A stretch of DNA of 64,000 nucleotides from Macrostomum hystrix (GCA_950097015.1 CATNEN010000005.1:806001-870000); one strand, 5' to 3'. Counted from the stretch's first letter, positions 56,201 through 62,554 are shown. Notes: generated by a model not told the origin, from the letters alone. Numbers and translations are program-made.

Positions 56201-59200
56201 TGCTGGCTTCGATGATCCTGAGACCGAGTCGCTGACTTCCGCGCGTGCTTTGGAAGCCCGCGGAAGATCGAGCTCTGTAGTGTCGCCGTCGGGTATTGGC
56301 TCGCATCGGCGATCCACCGTCGCTTCGGCTAAATCAGCGGGAAGCAGCGCAGCCGGATCGCGTCGACCAACACTCAAACGTAGCGGCAGCGGAGGTGCCG
56401 ATGGCTCGTTCGATGCAGCATCGTCAGATGGTTTCGACGGCTGGTCGATAGTAACAGCAGAGGAAGAGATTGAGGAGTATTGGTTCTTCTGTAATCGTTG
56501 GCTAGCCAAGGATGAAGATGATAAGCTGATTGTTCGCGAGCTGCTTCCGACTACAAAGGATGGAAAACCGCTCTCGCGTTTGTCGGAAATAGTGTACGAG
56601 GTTCGAGTGAAGACCGGTGACAAGCTTGGAGCCGGAACGGACGCCAACGTGTTCATCACGCTGTTTGGCGCCGAGTCAGACTCGGGCGAGCGGCAACTTA
56701 GCAACAGTGAGACGCATCGGAATAAATTCGAGAACAACAACGAGGACGTCTTCCGGCTGAAGGCTATCGACTTAGGCGAGCTACGAAAAGTGAAAATCCG
56801 GCACGATGACAAAGGCGGCGGGGCGGACTGGTACTTGGATCACGTGATAGTGGTCGATCCCAATTCCAAGAAGGAGTACTATTTCCCGTGCAACAAGTGG
56901 CTGTCCACCAGCAAAGACGGTGGGCACATCTCTCGGGATCTGATTGCGGTGGACAAGTCGCACATGGGCAAGGATGTCAACGAGAACTTAAAGCTGGAGA
57001 AGAAAGGTGAGGTGGAACACATTAAAATGTTTTCAAGCTCATTTCAATTACAATATCGAGGACTTGATATTTTCAGCACAATGTTTTATATTTGCTGTAT
57101 GGATATTTCATTATATGATTTCAGACTTGTACGGAGGTTGATGTACCAAGTCCCAAAACTAAAATTTTCGGCGAGGTCAAATTCAATTAGGGGGCTCATT
57201 GTGCAACTTACGCCTATGACGTCCAACCCCGAGAAGCACAGAGAAAATGTTCACTGCCTGACAGTGAACATTTCAGTACAGGTCCACCTGAAAATATTAT
57301 AATAATTTGTATTAAAATACAAAATACATATTGATAATTATTATCTGCGTCCTATATTTTCTAGTTTAAGAACTTTGTGAATGTATCTTCTTCCAGAAAT
57401 TTATTGCAGCGCCAGCTGCAAAAGTAATAGCAACATCCTCTTCATCAGAAACAGCAGCAGCAGCAGCATTTTGAGTAGTAGCAGCAGCAAAGACAGTTGT
57501 ACAAGTAATTTCATAGATTTTCGCCGAAAAGCAGTCGTTCTCAGTCCTGATGCTTCACCATTCCCAGAGCTTGTTTTTTGTGTTCGTTTCTCCAAACGCA
57601 TAATTGAAGAGGATGTTGTTATCACAATCATTACAATCATCGTACTTAACAAAAATAGCTCGTTATTTGCAATTTTGTGCCATCCCCTTGTACTAATTTA
57701 TAGCATATTGATCATGAAAGTTTAGATTGAAAATTATTGGTGCTTAGATTAACCTTAGACAAATAGCTTAATCCAATTGAATGATGTTGTAACGGGGGTG
57801 GGTGGCTGCTAGTATTCAACAATCAGTATTTTTTAATTTGTGATGAGGCCTCATTTATTAGAGCTCTGCTTGTTTGTTGTGTGATATACGATCGAGCTAC
57901 GTCCTTGATCGCCTGACAATGAAAATGTTTGGACAGATGCACACTATATGTGCGTGTGTGCTCAGGAGTCAGCGTAATAAACGGAATTACCACTACTATT
58001 ATAAAACGATGTGTCAGAGCCAATAATGTTAAATAATGTTAAAATTATTAAGAAACTGTGTCGCAGTTTCTGATCTCAGGCACATGTAACTAATCTTGAA
58101 TTTCTTTCCAACACATGCGACGCCGAGCAGCTTTCTCGGACACCTATCACATCAAGGTGTACACTGGTGACGTCAGCGGCGCCGGTACGGACGCTAATTG
58201 TCACCTTGTCCTCTTCGGCGACAGCGGCGACAGCGGCGTAGTGCCGCTACAGCGCAGCAAGACCCACACCAACAAGTTTGAGCGAGGCAACTGCGACGAG
58301 TTCGAGATTGAACTGGTGGACATTGGCGAGCTGCGCAAGCTGAAAATCGGGCACGACAATGCCAATCCTAGGCCCGATTGGTATCTTGAGAAGGTGGAGA
58401 TCGACTGTCCAAGGTTGGGCATGTCGTGGGTGTTCCCTTGCGGCGAGTGGATCGGAAAAAGCAAGGGCGACGGTCAGCTAGAGAAGACACTCTATCCTCT
58501 GCAGGGAGCTACGAAGGTCTACGCAAATCGTGAGTGTCTCGTGTTTTTTTTACTTTTGAGTCGATTTGAAGGTCGGGGTTTCGAATGCCGGAACAATTTT
58601 TGTCCTTTAGCAACACACTTGTGCCTTTAACTTAGCTGGTGTAACTGAGAGTGTGTGTTGGCATTCTTTCAGTCCATGGACTGAACAGCCGTACGCAGCC
58701 TTCAGATGCATCGCGCAATAGCTGCGACTTAGCAATCGGCTGCAAATCGGGTCCAATTTAGGCAGGTGTAGCCAATTATTCAAAGTAAAAATTTGCTCAA
58801 AAAAGCCCTAGCCCTGTGTAGTAGGTGTTTTCTGATAAGTTAACAACTAGCAACCAAGACCCCCTTTGGGAGAAGAAAATCAGGCTTTGCAGCTTTGCAG
58901 TTTGTAAGTTTGCTCGTATTTTCTTATATTTCTGAATCTAAAAACGCTGGCAGAAATGCTCGAAAATTTCCTCAGTTTTGTACCGAATTAAGCTTGCTGC
59001 TGCACTCGAAAAAATTCCTATTACCAGTTAGTTGTGCCCAAAAAACTATTTAAAAAAATAAACTTTTACGAATTACAAACTCGTACTTACTTTTTTAATG
59101 TTGATGATAGAAGATTACAAAAAAAGAAGCAGTAGCGGATGCTGAAAATTGACGTGCATTCTGTAAAACAAAGGCACCGATAAACCTCGGAGCTAGACTA

Positions 59201-62200
59201 AAAGAAAGCGGCACAATGATTGAAGTCGTGATCCTTTGACTATACATCAATACATCATGCTACCCCTCGATTAACCATGCGACCCTCTCGTAAAATAATG
59301 CTACCCCTCGATAATTTATGCAAGCCAGTTGATAAATTATTTTAACCCGTTGATAATTTATGCTCCCACTCGATAAGTCATGCTTCCCCTCGATAAGTCA
59401 TTCTTCCCCTCGATAATTCATGCTTCCCCTCGATAATTCATGCTTCCCCTCGATAATTCATGCTTCCCCTCGATAATTCATGCTTCCCCTCGATAAGTCA
59501 TGCTTCCCCTCGATAATTCATGCTTCCCCTCGATAATTCATGCTTCCCCTCGATAATTCATGCTTCCCCTCGATAATTCATGCTTCCCCTCGATAATTCA
59601 TGATTCCCCTCGATAATTCATGCTTCCCCTCGATAATTCATGCTTCCCCTCGATAAGTCATGCTTCCCCTCGATAATTCATGCTTCCCCTCGATAATTCA
59701 TGCTTCCACTCGATAACTCATGCTTCCACATCAATTATTAATGCAATCCCCTGGAAATCTCATTCTTTTCTCCTGGAAATCTAATTCTTTTCTTCATAAA
59801 TCGAATGTCATTTACTTAAAACCTTGCCCTTCTCCCCGGAAATCTCATGCTTTCCCCTAGAAATATGATGCTTTCCTTCATAAACCTCATGCCATTCACC
59901 TAACACTAGATGTTATCCATTGATATGACTTTATAGAGTTATATTCTTAACTTTCATATCATAACTTTAACTTTCAACTATCATCACTATCATTCCTTTG
60001 TTGAAATCTCTGAATATGGAGAAAATAGTGCTAGCTGCTATGCTCAAAAAACGTTTAATTAAAAAAATAATAAGGCAATTTAGTACCCTCAAAACCGCAC
60101 TGGGCAAAAAAAATTTCAGCTAGGCGTAGAGAGAAAGCATGATGTAACCATAACAGATCTCAATTCAATTGGAAGGCAGGAAGGTTCACACGCACATAGA
60201 TGCGCATGCATTTTTTGCCTATGCAGAAAAGATGGTACGAGCTCGTAAGATAATAAATGAAGCATTTATTTTAAGCAACACCAACGGGTGAAAATTTCAA
60301 ATCACTTTAGCAAAATCCGGTTAAAAATGGTCCAGGCGTTCAGTTTAAAATGTGAAACATGCGGACAGACAGACAGACAGGCAGAAACATGCAGATTTAT
60401 GGTTCTGCTATTTATCTTCGAATAATCTCCAGTAAGCTTCCTTTTGAAAGCTAACATCAAGTCTCCAAGGCACAGTGAGAGTAAGAGATGTACAGTATCT
60501 GTGTGCGTGTGAGTCAGCGGATTGGGCCTCCTCGCTGGCGGCGGGTCTACTGTCACCAAATGATGTTCTGCTGCCCACAGACGTCCTGCAACTATCATCA
60601 CTAGGTGAATTATTATTATTCGCCTAACTTTGAGTTGTTATCGAGCTCATTGTACAAATGTAAAACATACAACCAATATTGCATTGATGTGGGCGTTGAC
60701 TGCCAGCTAAAATTACACATTTAGCGGTCGCAGAAAACCTCAGAAACCTGTCAAATAAAGGTCTCCTAGAAGACCCTGCTGCAAGTTTGATTCTTCGTTT
60801 GAAACTGACCACACCTTTAGTAATATTTGTATGCGTTTTAAACCGAATGTTGCTGGATGAGTGAATTAAGCCTCTGAGAATAACGGCGTCACAAATAGCC
60901 GGTCAACGCCCTGCCAAATGATCTCTGAGTGAAGATGATGCGTCAATGTAGAGCAGGTTGTAGAGCTTGTTGAGTGAGGGGTGTTGTATGCTGCAGGAAG
61001 CGACGCAATTGTAACAATGGACGAGTGATCTGGAAATTTCTATGACTTCCACGACACGAGGAAGAGAGAAGGGAGGTGAGATGGTTGTGGGCGTGAGCCT
61101 CATAAAGGACTCGGGATCTGGTCGTTGGGCAATTTCCTGTTGGGTCGATTTAGTCGGCGCGGGCGGCGGAGTCAAACAGAATGCCTTAGATCGATTTCTT
61201 TATCTCTTTGCATCCATTTAATCCAGCGGGAATCATTCTTGTGTTCATTTTTTCAATGCATTCTTGGCCAAGGGTCCGAATCTCACGCGCCTCTTTTGTT
61301 ACTGAAAATACAACGACAAGTTCTATTTTCTATACATGCGCGCCAGACAATTTGGTGGAATTGAGTTCGCTTGTTCGTGAATTTTGCGTTTAGTATTGTT
61401 GCCAACACGATTTGATTGTGAATCAATGCCTTGCAGACATGTCTGTGAAGCTGTTTTATCTGTCTGTCTGTTAGACTGTGCGCCATTTTTATCCTGATCG
61501 ATGCCTATTGTGCGGCTGAGAATGTCTGGGTCGAATGCAAAAATTTTAGACTGTGAGAAAGATAGAGGTTGTGGAACACGAGAAAGAGGGAGGTTGTGGA
61601 ACACGAGAAAGAGGGAGGTTGTGGAACACGAGAAAGAGGGAGGTTGTGGAACACGAGAAAGATAGAGGTTGTGGAACACGAGAAAGAGGGAGGTTGTGGA
61701 ACACGAGAAAGATAGAGGTTGTGGAACACGAGAAAGAGGGAGGTTGTGGAACACGAGAAAGAGGGAGGTTGTGGAACACGAGAAAGAGGGAGGTTGTGGA
61801 ACACGAGAGAGAGGGAGGTTGAGGAACACGAGAAAGAGGGAGGTTGAGGAACACGAGAAAGAGGGAGGTTGTGGAACACGAGAAAGAGGGAGGTTGTGGA
61901 ACACGAGAAAGAGGGAGGTTGTGGAACACGAGAGAGAGGGAGGTTGAGGAACACGAGAAAGAGGGAGGTTGAGGAACACGAGAAAGAGGGAGGTTGTGGA
62001 ACACGAGAAAGAGGGAGGTTGTGGAACATGAGAAAGATGAAGACTGGGGAACATGAGAAAGATGAAGACTGGGGAACATGAGAAAGATGAAGACTGGGGA
62101 ACATGAGAAAGATGAAGACTGGGGAACATGAGAAAGATGAAGACTGGGGAACATGAGAAAGATGAAGACTGGGGAACACGAGAAAGATGAAGACTGGGGA

Positions 62201-62554
62201 ACATGAGAAAGATGAAGACTGGGGAACATGAGAAAGATGAAGACTGGGGAACACGAGAAAGATGAAGACTGGGGAACACGAGAAAGATGAAGACTGGGGA
62301 ACATGAGAAAGATGAAGACTGGGGAACATGAGAAAGACGGAGAGTGATACAACATTGTGAAATCTTGAACCATTTCAGGTGTACCGTACGAGATCACCAC
62401 GTACACCTCGGACAAGTCCGGCGCCGGGACAAGCGCCAATGTATTCATACAGATCTACGGAGCTGAGACTCAGACTGAGCAGTCTTTCCTCTGCCCCAAA
62501 ACTGAGCGCTCCGGAAAATTCAAACGCGGTGGCGTCGACAAGTTTGTACTGGAG
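29122..62554 (+). CDS. LOXHD1: LOXHD1-like multi-PLAT protein, 14 joined exons, 3' incomplete
   Basis: Fourteen coding exons (listed separately) join into 5688 nt, exactly 1896 codons. Splice phases match at every junction. The protein is a string of PLAT domains, each with the signature V-TGD-GAGTDA-VF-L-G, a GHD/RHD strand, G-W(F/Y)L--V and a closing F-C--WL. Ten are complete and the eleventh is cut by the last exon seen. PLAT domains are beta-sandwiches that bind membranes or proteins. The vertebrate homologue LOXHD1 has about 15 and works in hair-cell stereocilia. No signal peptide or membrane segment is seen, so the protein is probably cytoplasmic. Unusual: a linker of about 400 charged residues between PLAT 8 and 9. 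Its long introns carry minisatellites, transposons and an antisense neuropeptide gene. Confidence 0.85.
29309..29778 (+). CDS. LOXHD1: PLAT gene exon 2
   Basis: Acceptor CCGAGCAG, donor GAG|GTGATT. Encodes a Gly/Arg-rich stretch (GRGGRGGRGG) and the first half of PLAT 1 (VTYKMAVTTADSEGSGTDAP), which carries a Ser-rich insertion. Confidence 0.8.
29876..30783 (+). CDS. LOXHD1: PLAT gene exon 3
   Basis: Acceptor TCTCACAG, donor AAG|GTGAGG, phase 2. Finishes PLAT 1 and encodes complete PLAT 2 (VLVFTGDQDGAGTDSRVFLT) and PLAT 3 (ITVYTGDKSGAGTDADVFLK). Confidence 0.9.
30888..31236 (+). repeat. SINE family B copy, interrupted
   Basis: GGGCAGATGTACACACCTGT and, after about 150 bp of unrelated sequence, GTGTGCTCAGGAGTCAGC and GGTCTAGTGTCACCAAATGA. 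Either an insertion or two adjacent fragments. Confidence 0.6.
31404..31716 (+). repeat. SINE family A copy
   Basis: tRNA-like head with CTTGTGGTTAGAGCATCGG and B-box GGTTCGGTTCC, conserved body and GTCCATGGACTGAACAGC. The tail is degenerate. Confidence 0.85.
31793..32117 (+). CDS. LOXHD1: PLAT gene exon 4
   Basis: Acceptor CTCTGCAG, donor TGG|GTAAGT. Encodes most of PLAT 4 (YTIRVKTGDVRNAGTSARVH, IDIGHDASGPGPGWFLEW). The Arg codon split across intron 3 restores the RELMA motif seen in the preceding repeat. Confidence 0.9.
32139..32790. repeat. Minisatellite 6 (intron 4), 20-bp unit
   Basis: About 32 copies of GATTATCCCCTCAGTTTAAA. It starts only about 20 bp after the donor of exon 4. Every unit contains a pyrimidine-CAG sequence that resembles a 3' splice site. 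Confidence 0.95.
32791..33335 (+). other. Unique part of intron 4
   Basis: AT-rich, no further feature seen. Confidence 0.4.
33336..33768. repeat. Minisatellite 7 (intron 4), 32-bp unit
   Basis: About 13 copies of a 32-bp unit: GAATCCTGAAATCTTCAAAT followed by CCCGACAACTCC. It ends about 60 bp before the acceptor of exon 5. Confidence 0.95.
33827..33953 (+). CDS. LOXHD1: PLAT gene exon 5
   Basis: Acceptor ATCCAG, donor TTC|GTAAGT, phase 1. Encodes the closing part of PLAT 4 (VQIYCPVTGIEQTFVCKEWL). Confidence 0.85.
34216..34994. mobile_element. Mariner/Tc1-like MITE
   Basis: The 19-bp ends GGTGTCCCAAAAGTCCGTG (34216-34234) and its exact reverse complement (34976-34994) bound a 779-bp element. 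The TIR resembles mariner ends. A TA precedes the left end (34212-34213), but a clean TA duplication on the right was not found. There is no transposase frame. Inside is a perfect 17-bp hairpin (34339-34355 with 34372-34388). Confidence 0.75.
35276..36372. repeat. Minisatellite 8 (intron 5), 23/28-bp composite unit
   Basis: Two related units alternate: GGAATCGCAGCAGGATAGTA+GTT (23 bp) and GGAATCGCAGCAGGAGAATA+TAAAGAAT (28 bp). They form a 51-bp higher-order repeat that becomes very regular after about 35950. As 51 is divisible by three it yields a long open frame with a 17-residue period, which I reject as coding. Confidence 0.95.
36373..37100 (+). other. Unique part of intron 5
   Basis: AT-rich, no gene seen. 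Confidence 0.35.
37130..38040. repeat. Minisatellite 9, left part, 20/21-bp unit
   Basis: Units GCATGAATTATCGAGGGGTT+A and GCATGACTTATCGAGGGGAA. The array is interrupted at 38040 by an LTR retrotransposon and continues at 42942. Confidence 0.95.
38041..38238 (-). repeat. 3' LTR
   Basis: 198 bp, TG...CA ends, identical by eye to the copy at 42744-42941. On the element's strand it is the downstream LTR. Confidence 0.95.
38239..38253 (-). other. Polypurine tract
   Basis: The element strand reads CTAGGGGGAAAGTAG directly before the 3' LTR, the usual place of the plus-strand primer. Confidence 0.7.
38265..40684 (-). CDS. pol: Gypsy pol, 3' part (RT end, RNase H, integrase)
   Basis: Continues pol in a different frame from the 5' part. 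After the junction come NAPATFQRLMELV and the catalytic YIDDIIVFS of RT, RNase H motifs (FVLSCDSSQFAVGAVLSQLH, VYSDHRPLQGLL), the integrase HHCC zinc finger (H--H with CAAC) and the DDE core (MCDTFSKWMETS, LHSDQGRQFESD, SGNGVVERGNRTL). A C-terminal WKGPYRIL module of GPY/F type follows. No chromodomain is seen. It ends with an Arg/Pro-rich tail (RRSARERRPPDFYM). Confidence 0.9.
40685..42070 (-). CDS. pol: Gypsy pol, 5' part (protease and RT start), frameshifted
   Basis: Overlaps the end of gag in another frame, as in many gypsy elements. The aspartic protease motif is LLDTGAQISL. The RT follows (WASNLLVVRKKNGDIRLCTD, WFSTIDCRQGYHQ) and stops directly after RPKTAF with TGA at 40685. The frame carrying QFRKMGFG starts 5 nt later, whereas related RTs have several more residues between these motifs. 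So a small out-of-frame deletion is the likely cause, not a programmed frameshift. Confidence 0.85.
   Translation of the reverse strand: MLQLRGSWPHREAVPESGRSPLQQVLRQGAHGGGLPDTSCTAAGKLLRVGSLGPAPTPSQGAHRSASSIFVPVRFGRHSSPALLDTGAQISLMDKSLYDKLDCRLDCSDISVMPTSVDGSRLRCLGLTTAEVAIGSAIRARHSFTVVDGIQPRLILGMDFIGRVSQTVTIDMKEGVVRFDSDTVAFSSEQPRASCRLVPSVLVARVAVNTELPARSEKVVWLRVDSSREQGVFKPCEDFVAATAVLSARVLTISDDGRIPVKMCNLAEEPVLLYANKAVGTFEGAMAGGRSDYFQEDPLGWNINPELSEADAEKLRQLLEQNEDLFARHEYDLGNTELLQHRIDLEPGTRPHRQVQRRLPLSVRDQVDKKIGQMLDSGIIEPSMSPWASNLLVVRKKNGDIRLCTDWRQLNACTVKDAYPLPHLQQAMDALVGCSWFSTIDCRQGYHQVEVAEEDRPKTAF
41929..42723 (-). CDS. gag: Gypsy gag, capsid and nucleocapsid
   Basis: About 264 residues from the ATG at 42723, just inside the 5' LTR (the frame upstream of it is LTR sequence). 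A helical capsid region (WELPDEKKVSYEQLKVELIG, FEERKRRPNESLRELAYNLK) is followed by a heptad-like helix and two CCHC zinc knuckles, CFSCGEVGHIARQC and CSRCSGKGHTAAVC. The product packages the element RNA. Confidence 0.85.
   Translation of the reverse strand: MTKQESLLPQKFSGAGSDSNVRMWLSMFEDFADDSDWDDKKKAKKLKLLLSGEAQIFVWELPDEKKVSYEQLKVELIGHFGDSLSSYRAMEEFEERKRRPNESLRELAYNLKLLHLRARPDDSVDAREKDVKFRLMRLLPAAVRDTLLKDQDADSCPLTVLIDRAARIELVSRQSSATSAAVTAEDSRISRLEQQVQQLAAGVRTGAAGKESRQRAIKCFSCGEVGHIARQCPRAAGARCSRCSGKGHTAAVCPTPAAQPQGNC
42727..42742 (-). other. Primer-binding site
   Basis: The element strand reads TGGTGGCAGCGGTCTC starting one base after the 5' LTR. The initial TGG matches the complement of a tRNA 3' CCA end. 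Which tRNA is not identified. Confidence 0.6.
42744..42941 (-). repeat. 5' LTR
   Basis: 198 bp, identical by eye to 38041-38238, next to the PBS and gag start. Confidence 0.95.
42942..43908. repeat. Minisatellite 9, right part
   Basis: Same 20/21-bp units as 37130-38040 with a higher share of the GAGTGGTTA and GAGGGGAA variants. Begins with the duplicated GCAT. Confidence 0.95.
44395..44787 (+). CDS. LOXHD1: PLAT gene exon 6
   Basis: Acceptor CCCCCAATCAG, donor CCCC|GTGAGT, phase 1. Encodes complete PLAT 5 (EVYTGNLQNAGTDAKVFLAL, GHDNSGTAPGWFLEKVV, FRCDRWLA). Confidence 0.9.
44810..45310. repeat. Minisatellite 10 (intron 6), 26-bp unit
   Basis: About 18 copies built on TTGATAGTCACAGCTTGGGG plus AGGGGG or AAGGGG. 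Starts within about 25 bp of the donor of exon 6. Confidence 0.95.
45638..45792 (+). CDS. LOXHD1: PLAT gene exon 7
   Basis: Acceptor CACCGCAG, donor CAG|GTGAGT, phase 0. Encodes the first half of PLAT 6 (YHILVKTGKMRYAGTDANVY, NPFERKQ). Confidence 0.9.
45793..46783 (+). other. Unique part of intron 7
   Basis: AT-rich. Around 46120-46200 words such as GGCCATAGACAT and CGGTCTTCATTGG resemble the left part of the TIR element near 14400-14480 in reverse complement, so a decayed relative may be present. Confidence 0.3.
46784..46826. repeat. Perfect 16-bp inverted repeat
   Basis: CACAGATACTAAATAC (46784-46799) and GTATTTAGTATCTGTG (46811-46826) with an 11-nt loop, 20 bp before minisatellite 11. 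Confidence 0.75.
46846..49062. repeat. Minisatellite 11 (intron 7), 22/18-bp units, 2.2 kb
   Basis: Units ACTCGAAGGAATCCACAAGA+AC (22 bp) and ACTCGAATTCACAAGAAC (18 bp). A block of about 608 bp is tandemly duplicated: marker ACTCAAAGGAATCC at 47481 and 48089, and the GAATTCACAGGAAC block at about 47700 and 48308. Three 22-bp units equal 22 codons without stops, hence a 757-residue frame with a 22-residue period; not a gene. Confidence 0.97.
49063..49538 (+). other. End of intron 7
   Basis: AT-rich, nothing seen before the acceptor ATTTTTAG. Confidence 0.4.
49539..49699 (+). CDS. LOXHD1: PLAT gene exon 8
   Basis: Acceptor ATTTTTAG, donor ACAG|GTAACT, phase 2. Second half of PLAT 6 (VRIGHDGTKPGAGWYLEKVT, WDFICDR). 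Confidence 0.9.
49700..50382 (+). other. PLAT gene intron 8
   Basis: 683 bp, no repeat array or mobile element recognised; among the few longer introns without either. Confidence 0.5.
50383..50453 (+). CDS. LOXHD1: PLAT gene exon 9
   Basis: 71 bp. Acceptor CGAACAG, donor GACA|GTGAGT, phase 1. Completes the split Arg of DRWL and encodes WLDKNEDDGQIERDLTWLGS, the link between PLAT 6 and 7. Too short to call alone; supported by matching phase and the WL motif. Confidence 0.8.
50536..50729 (+). CDS. LOXHD1: PLAT gene exon 10
   Basis: Acceptor CTACCAG, donor GAGAG|GTTTGT, phase 0. First half of PLAT 7 (YNVSVKTGDVQGAGTDANVF, NKFERNRIDMFKIESPDIGE). Confidence 0.9.
50791..51165 (+). repeat. SINE family B, complete copy
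   Basis: tRNA-like head (GGTGGCAGAGCGGTTATCGC with B-box-like AGTTCGATTCC), a body of about 300 bp and an (ATT)n tail at 51139-51162. Reference copy for the family in this window. It lies in intron 10 of the PLAT gene. Confidence 0.85.
51166..51938. other. Intron 10 sequence and 3' flank of the neuropeptide gene
   Basis: No further gene seen. It should contain the 3' UTR and poly(A) site of the minus-strand neuropeptide gene; I could not fix the site. Confidence 0.4.
51939..52736 (-). CDS. AGLLHF-amide neuropeptide precursor, 18 copies, nested antisense
   Basis: 265 residues from the ATG at 52736, the first ATG after the acceptor at 52763. An N-terminal signal peptide (MSIATFLAVICACCLA) is followed by an acidic spacer, then 18 identical peptides AGLLHFG, each bounded by KR or KKR. 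Prohormone convertases would cut at the dibasic sites and the Gly would become a C-terminal amide, giving 18 AGLLHF-amides. An acidic tail (DPDNNLIDETEPSDLLLDDD) ends the precursor. All copies are identical in peptide while codons vary at a few third positions, which points to purifying selection on the peptide. I do not recognise the family. The gene lies inside intron 10 of the PLAT gene on the opposite strand. Confidence 0.93.
   Translation of the reverse strand: MWRMSIATFLAVICACCLAESQVVTDSPTVESWLQAQQANEVIPMSNAEADVVIDGDDADGEGFEKRAGLLHFGKRAGLLHFGKKRAGLLHFGKRAGLLHFGKRAGLLHFGKKRAGLLHFGKKRAGLLHFGKKRAGLLHFGKKRAGLLHFGKKRAGLLHFGKRAGLLHFGKRAGLLHFGKKRAGLLHFGKRAGLLHFGKRAGLLHFGKRAGLLHFGKRAGLLHFGKRAGLLHFGKRDPDNNLIDETEPSDLLLDDDSAYFNESDD
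52763..52764 (-). other. 3' splice acceptor before the neuropeptide coding exon
   Basis: The minus strand reads TTTTTGTCTTTTTTCAG, a strong polypyrimidine-AG, 26 bp before the ATG. The donor may be TAT|GTAAGA near 52820, giving a very short intron, or the site may accept a trans-spliced leader. Confidence 0.65.
52972..52979 (-). promoter_or_regulatory. TATA box of the neuropeptide gene
   Basis: The minus strand reads AAATATAAAAGTGGCGG, about 240 bp upstream of the ATG. This places transcription start near 52945-52950. Confidence 0.55.
52980..53692. other. Upstream flank of the neuropeptide gene within intron 10
   Basis: AT-rich, no coding signal. Contains TGGTTGCTTGTCCA near the TATA box. 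It leads into the E-box minisatellite. Confidence 0.4.
53693..54540. repeat. Minisatellite 12 (intron 10), 59/41-bp units with E-boxes
   Basis: About 16 units beginning CACGTGACAACTGTCCTTGT. The long form (59 bp) adds a hairpin AAATGGT-AA-ACCATTT and CTCGCGGGCA; the short form (41 bp) has AAAAATAGCAAT instead. I count 15 CACGTG E-boxes and one TACGTG. The array lies 0.7-1.6 kb upstream of the neuropeptide promoter and about 90 bp before PLAT exon 11. Confidence 0.95.
54634..54826 (+). CDS. LOXHD1: PLAT gene exon 11
   Basis: Acceptor TTCTCACAG, donor AAGAA|GTGAGT, phase 1. Second half of PLAT 7 (IRIRHDGKLANSGWFLDWVR, FAAHRWLD). Confidence 0.9.
54979..57006 (+). CDS. LOXHD1: PLAT gene exon 12 (2 kb, with disordered linker)
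   Basis: Acceptor CTTTCGCAG, donor AAAG|GTGAGG, phase 1. Encodes PLAT 8 (YEIIVRTGDCKGAGTDAAVF, IRIGHDGTGIGDGWFLDNVL). A linker of about 400 residues follows, made of alternating acidic runs (DDDDEDEDGVVDLDSDD) and Arg/Ser clusters, predicted disordered and rich in possible phosphorylation sites. Then come the WFFCNRWLA closing motif and complete PLAT 9 (YEVRVKTGDKLGAGTDANVF, WYLDHVIVVD, FPCNKWLS). The linker interrupts PLAT 8 before its closing strand. Confidence 0.92.
57178..57285 (+). repeat. SINE family B fragment
   Basis: GGGGGCTCATTGTGCAACTT and CACTGCCTGACAGTGAACAT; degenerate. Confidence 0.5.
57847..58030 (+). repeat. SINE family B fragment
   Basis: CGCCTGACAATGAAAATGTT, GTGTGCTCAGGAGTCAGCGT and GATGTGTCAGAGCC; diverged 3' half of the family. 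Confidence 0.55.
58131..58529 (+). CDS. LOXHD1: PLAT gene exon 13
   Basis: Acceptor GCCGAGCAG, donor AAATC|GTGAGT, phase 1. Encodes complete PLAT 10 (YHIKVYTGDVSGAGTDANCH, LKIGHDNANPRPDWYLEKVE, FPCGEWIG). Confidence 0.9.
58555..58785 (+). repeat. SINE family A copy, degenerate
   Basis: TTTGAAGGTCGGGGTTTCGA, TTTAGCAACACACTTG and CAGTCCATGGACTGAACAGC; the head and (TTA)n tail are lost. Confidence 0.7.
59262..59740. repeat. Minisatellite 13 (intron 13), inverted relative of minisatellite 9
   Basis: About 23 copies of CTCGATAATTCATGCTTCCC. The reverse complement, GGGAAGCATGAATTATCGAG, is the unit of minisatellite 9 in intron 5 of the same gene. Confidence 0.95.
60460..60610 (+). repeat. SINE family B fragment
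   Basis: TCCAAGGCACAGTGAGAGTA, GGCCTCCTCGCTGGCGGCGG and GGTCTACTGTCACCAAATGA; internally deleted. Confidence 0.65.
61555..62345. repeat. Minisatellite 14 (intron 13), 25-bp unit in two blocks
   Basis: Left block AGAAAGAGGGAGGTTGTGGA+ACACG, right block AGAAAGATGAAGACTGGGGA+ACATG. The switch is near 62030. It ends about 30 bp before the acceptor of exon 14. Long minus-strand frames here are repeat artefacts with a 25-residue period. Confidence 0.97.
62379..62554 (+). CDS. LOXHD1: PLAT gene exon 14 (last seen)
   Basis: Acceptor CATTTCAG, donor GGAG|GTGAGC, phase 0. First half of PLAT 11 (YEITTYTSDKSGAGTSANVF, FKRGGVDKFVLE). The second half must lie beyond the next intron. Confidence 0.9.

Larger units (their letters stand above)
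57007..58130 (+). other. PLAT gene intron 12
   Basis: Contains two SINE B fragments. A tract of CAG/TAG trinucleotide repeats at about 57440-57495 gives Ser-rich frames that are not coding. Confidence 0.6.
58530..62378 (+). other. PLAT gene intron 13 (3.8 kb)
   Basis: Holds SINE A (58555), minisatellite 13, SINE B (60460) and minisatellite 14. Between them, 59740-60455 and 60610-61545 show no gene; 59740-59900 is a diverged fringe of minisatellite 13. Confidence 0.7.

Noticed and set aside
61323-62448. Long minus-strand frames of about 300 residues with FLVFHNLPLSRVPQ repeats
   Set aside because: Pure translation of the 25-bp minisatellite 14 in three overlapping frames; no non-repeat domain.
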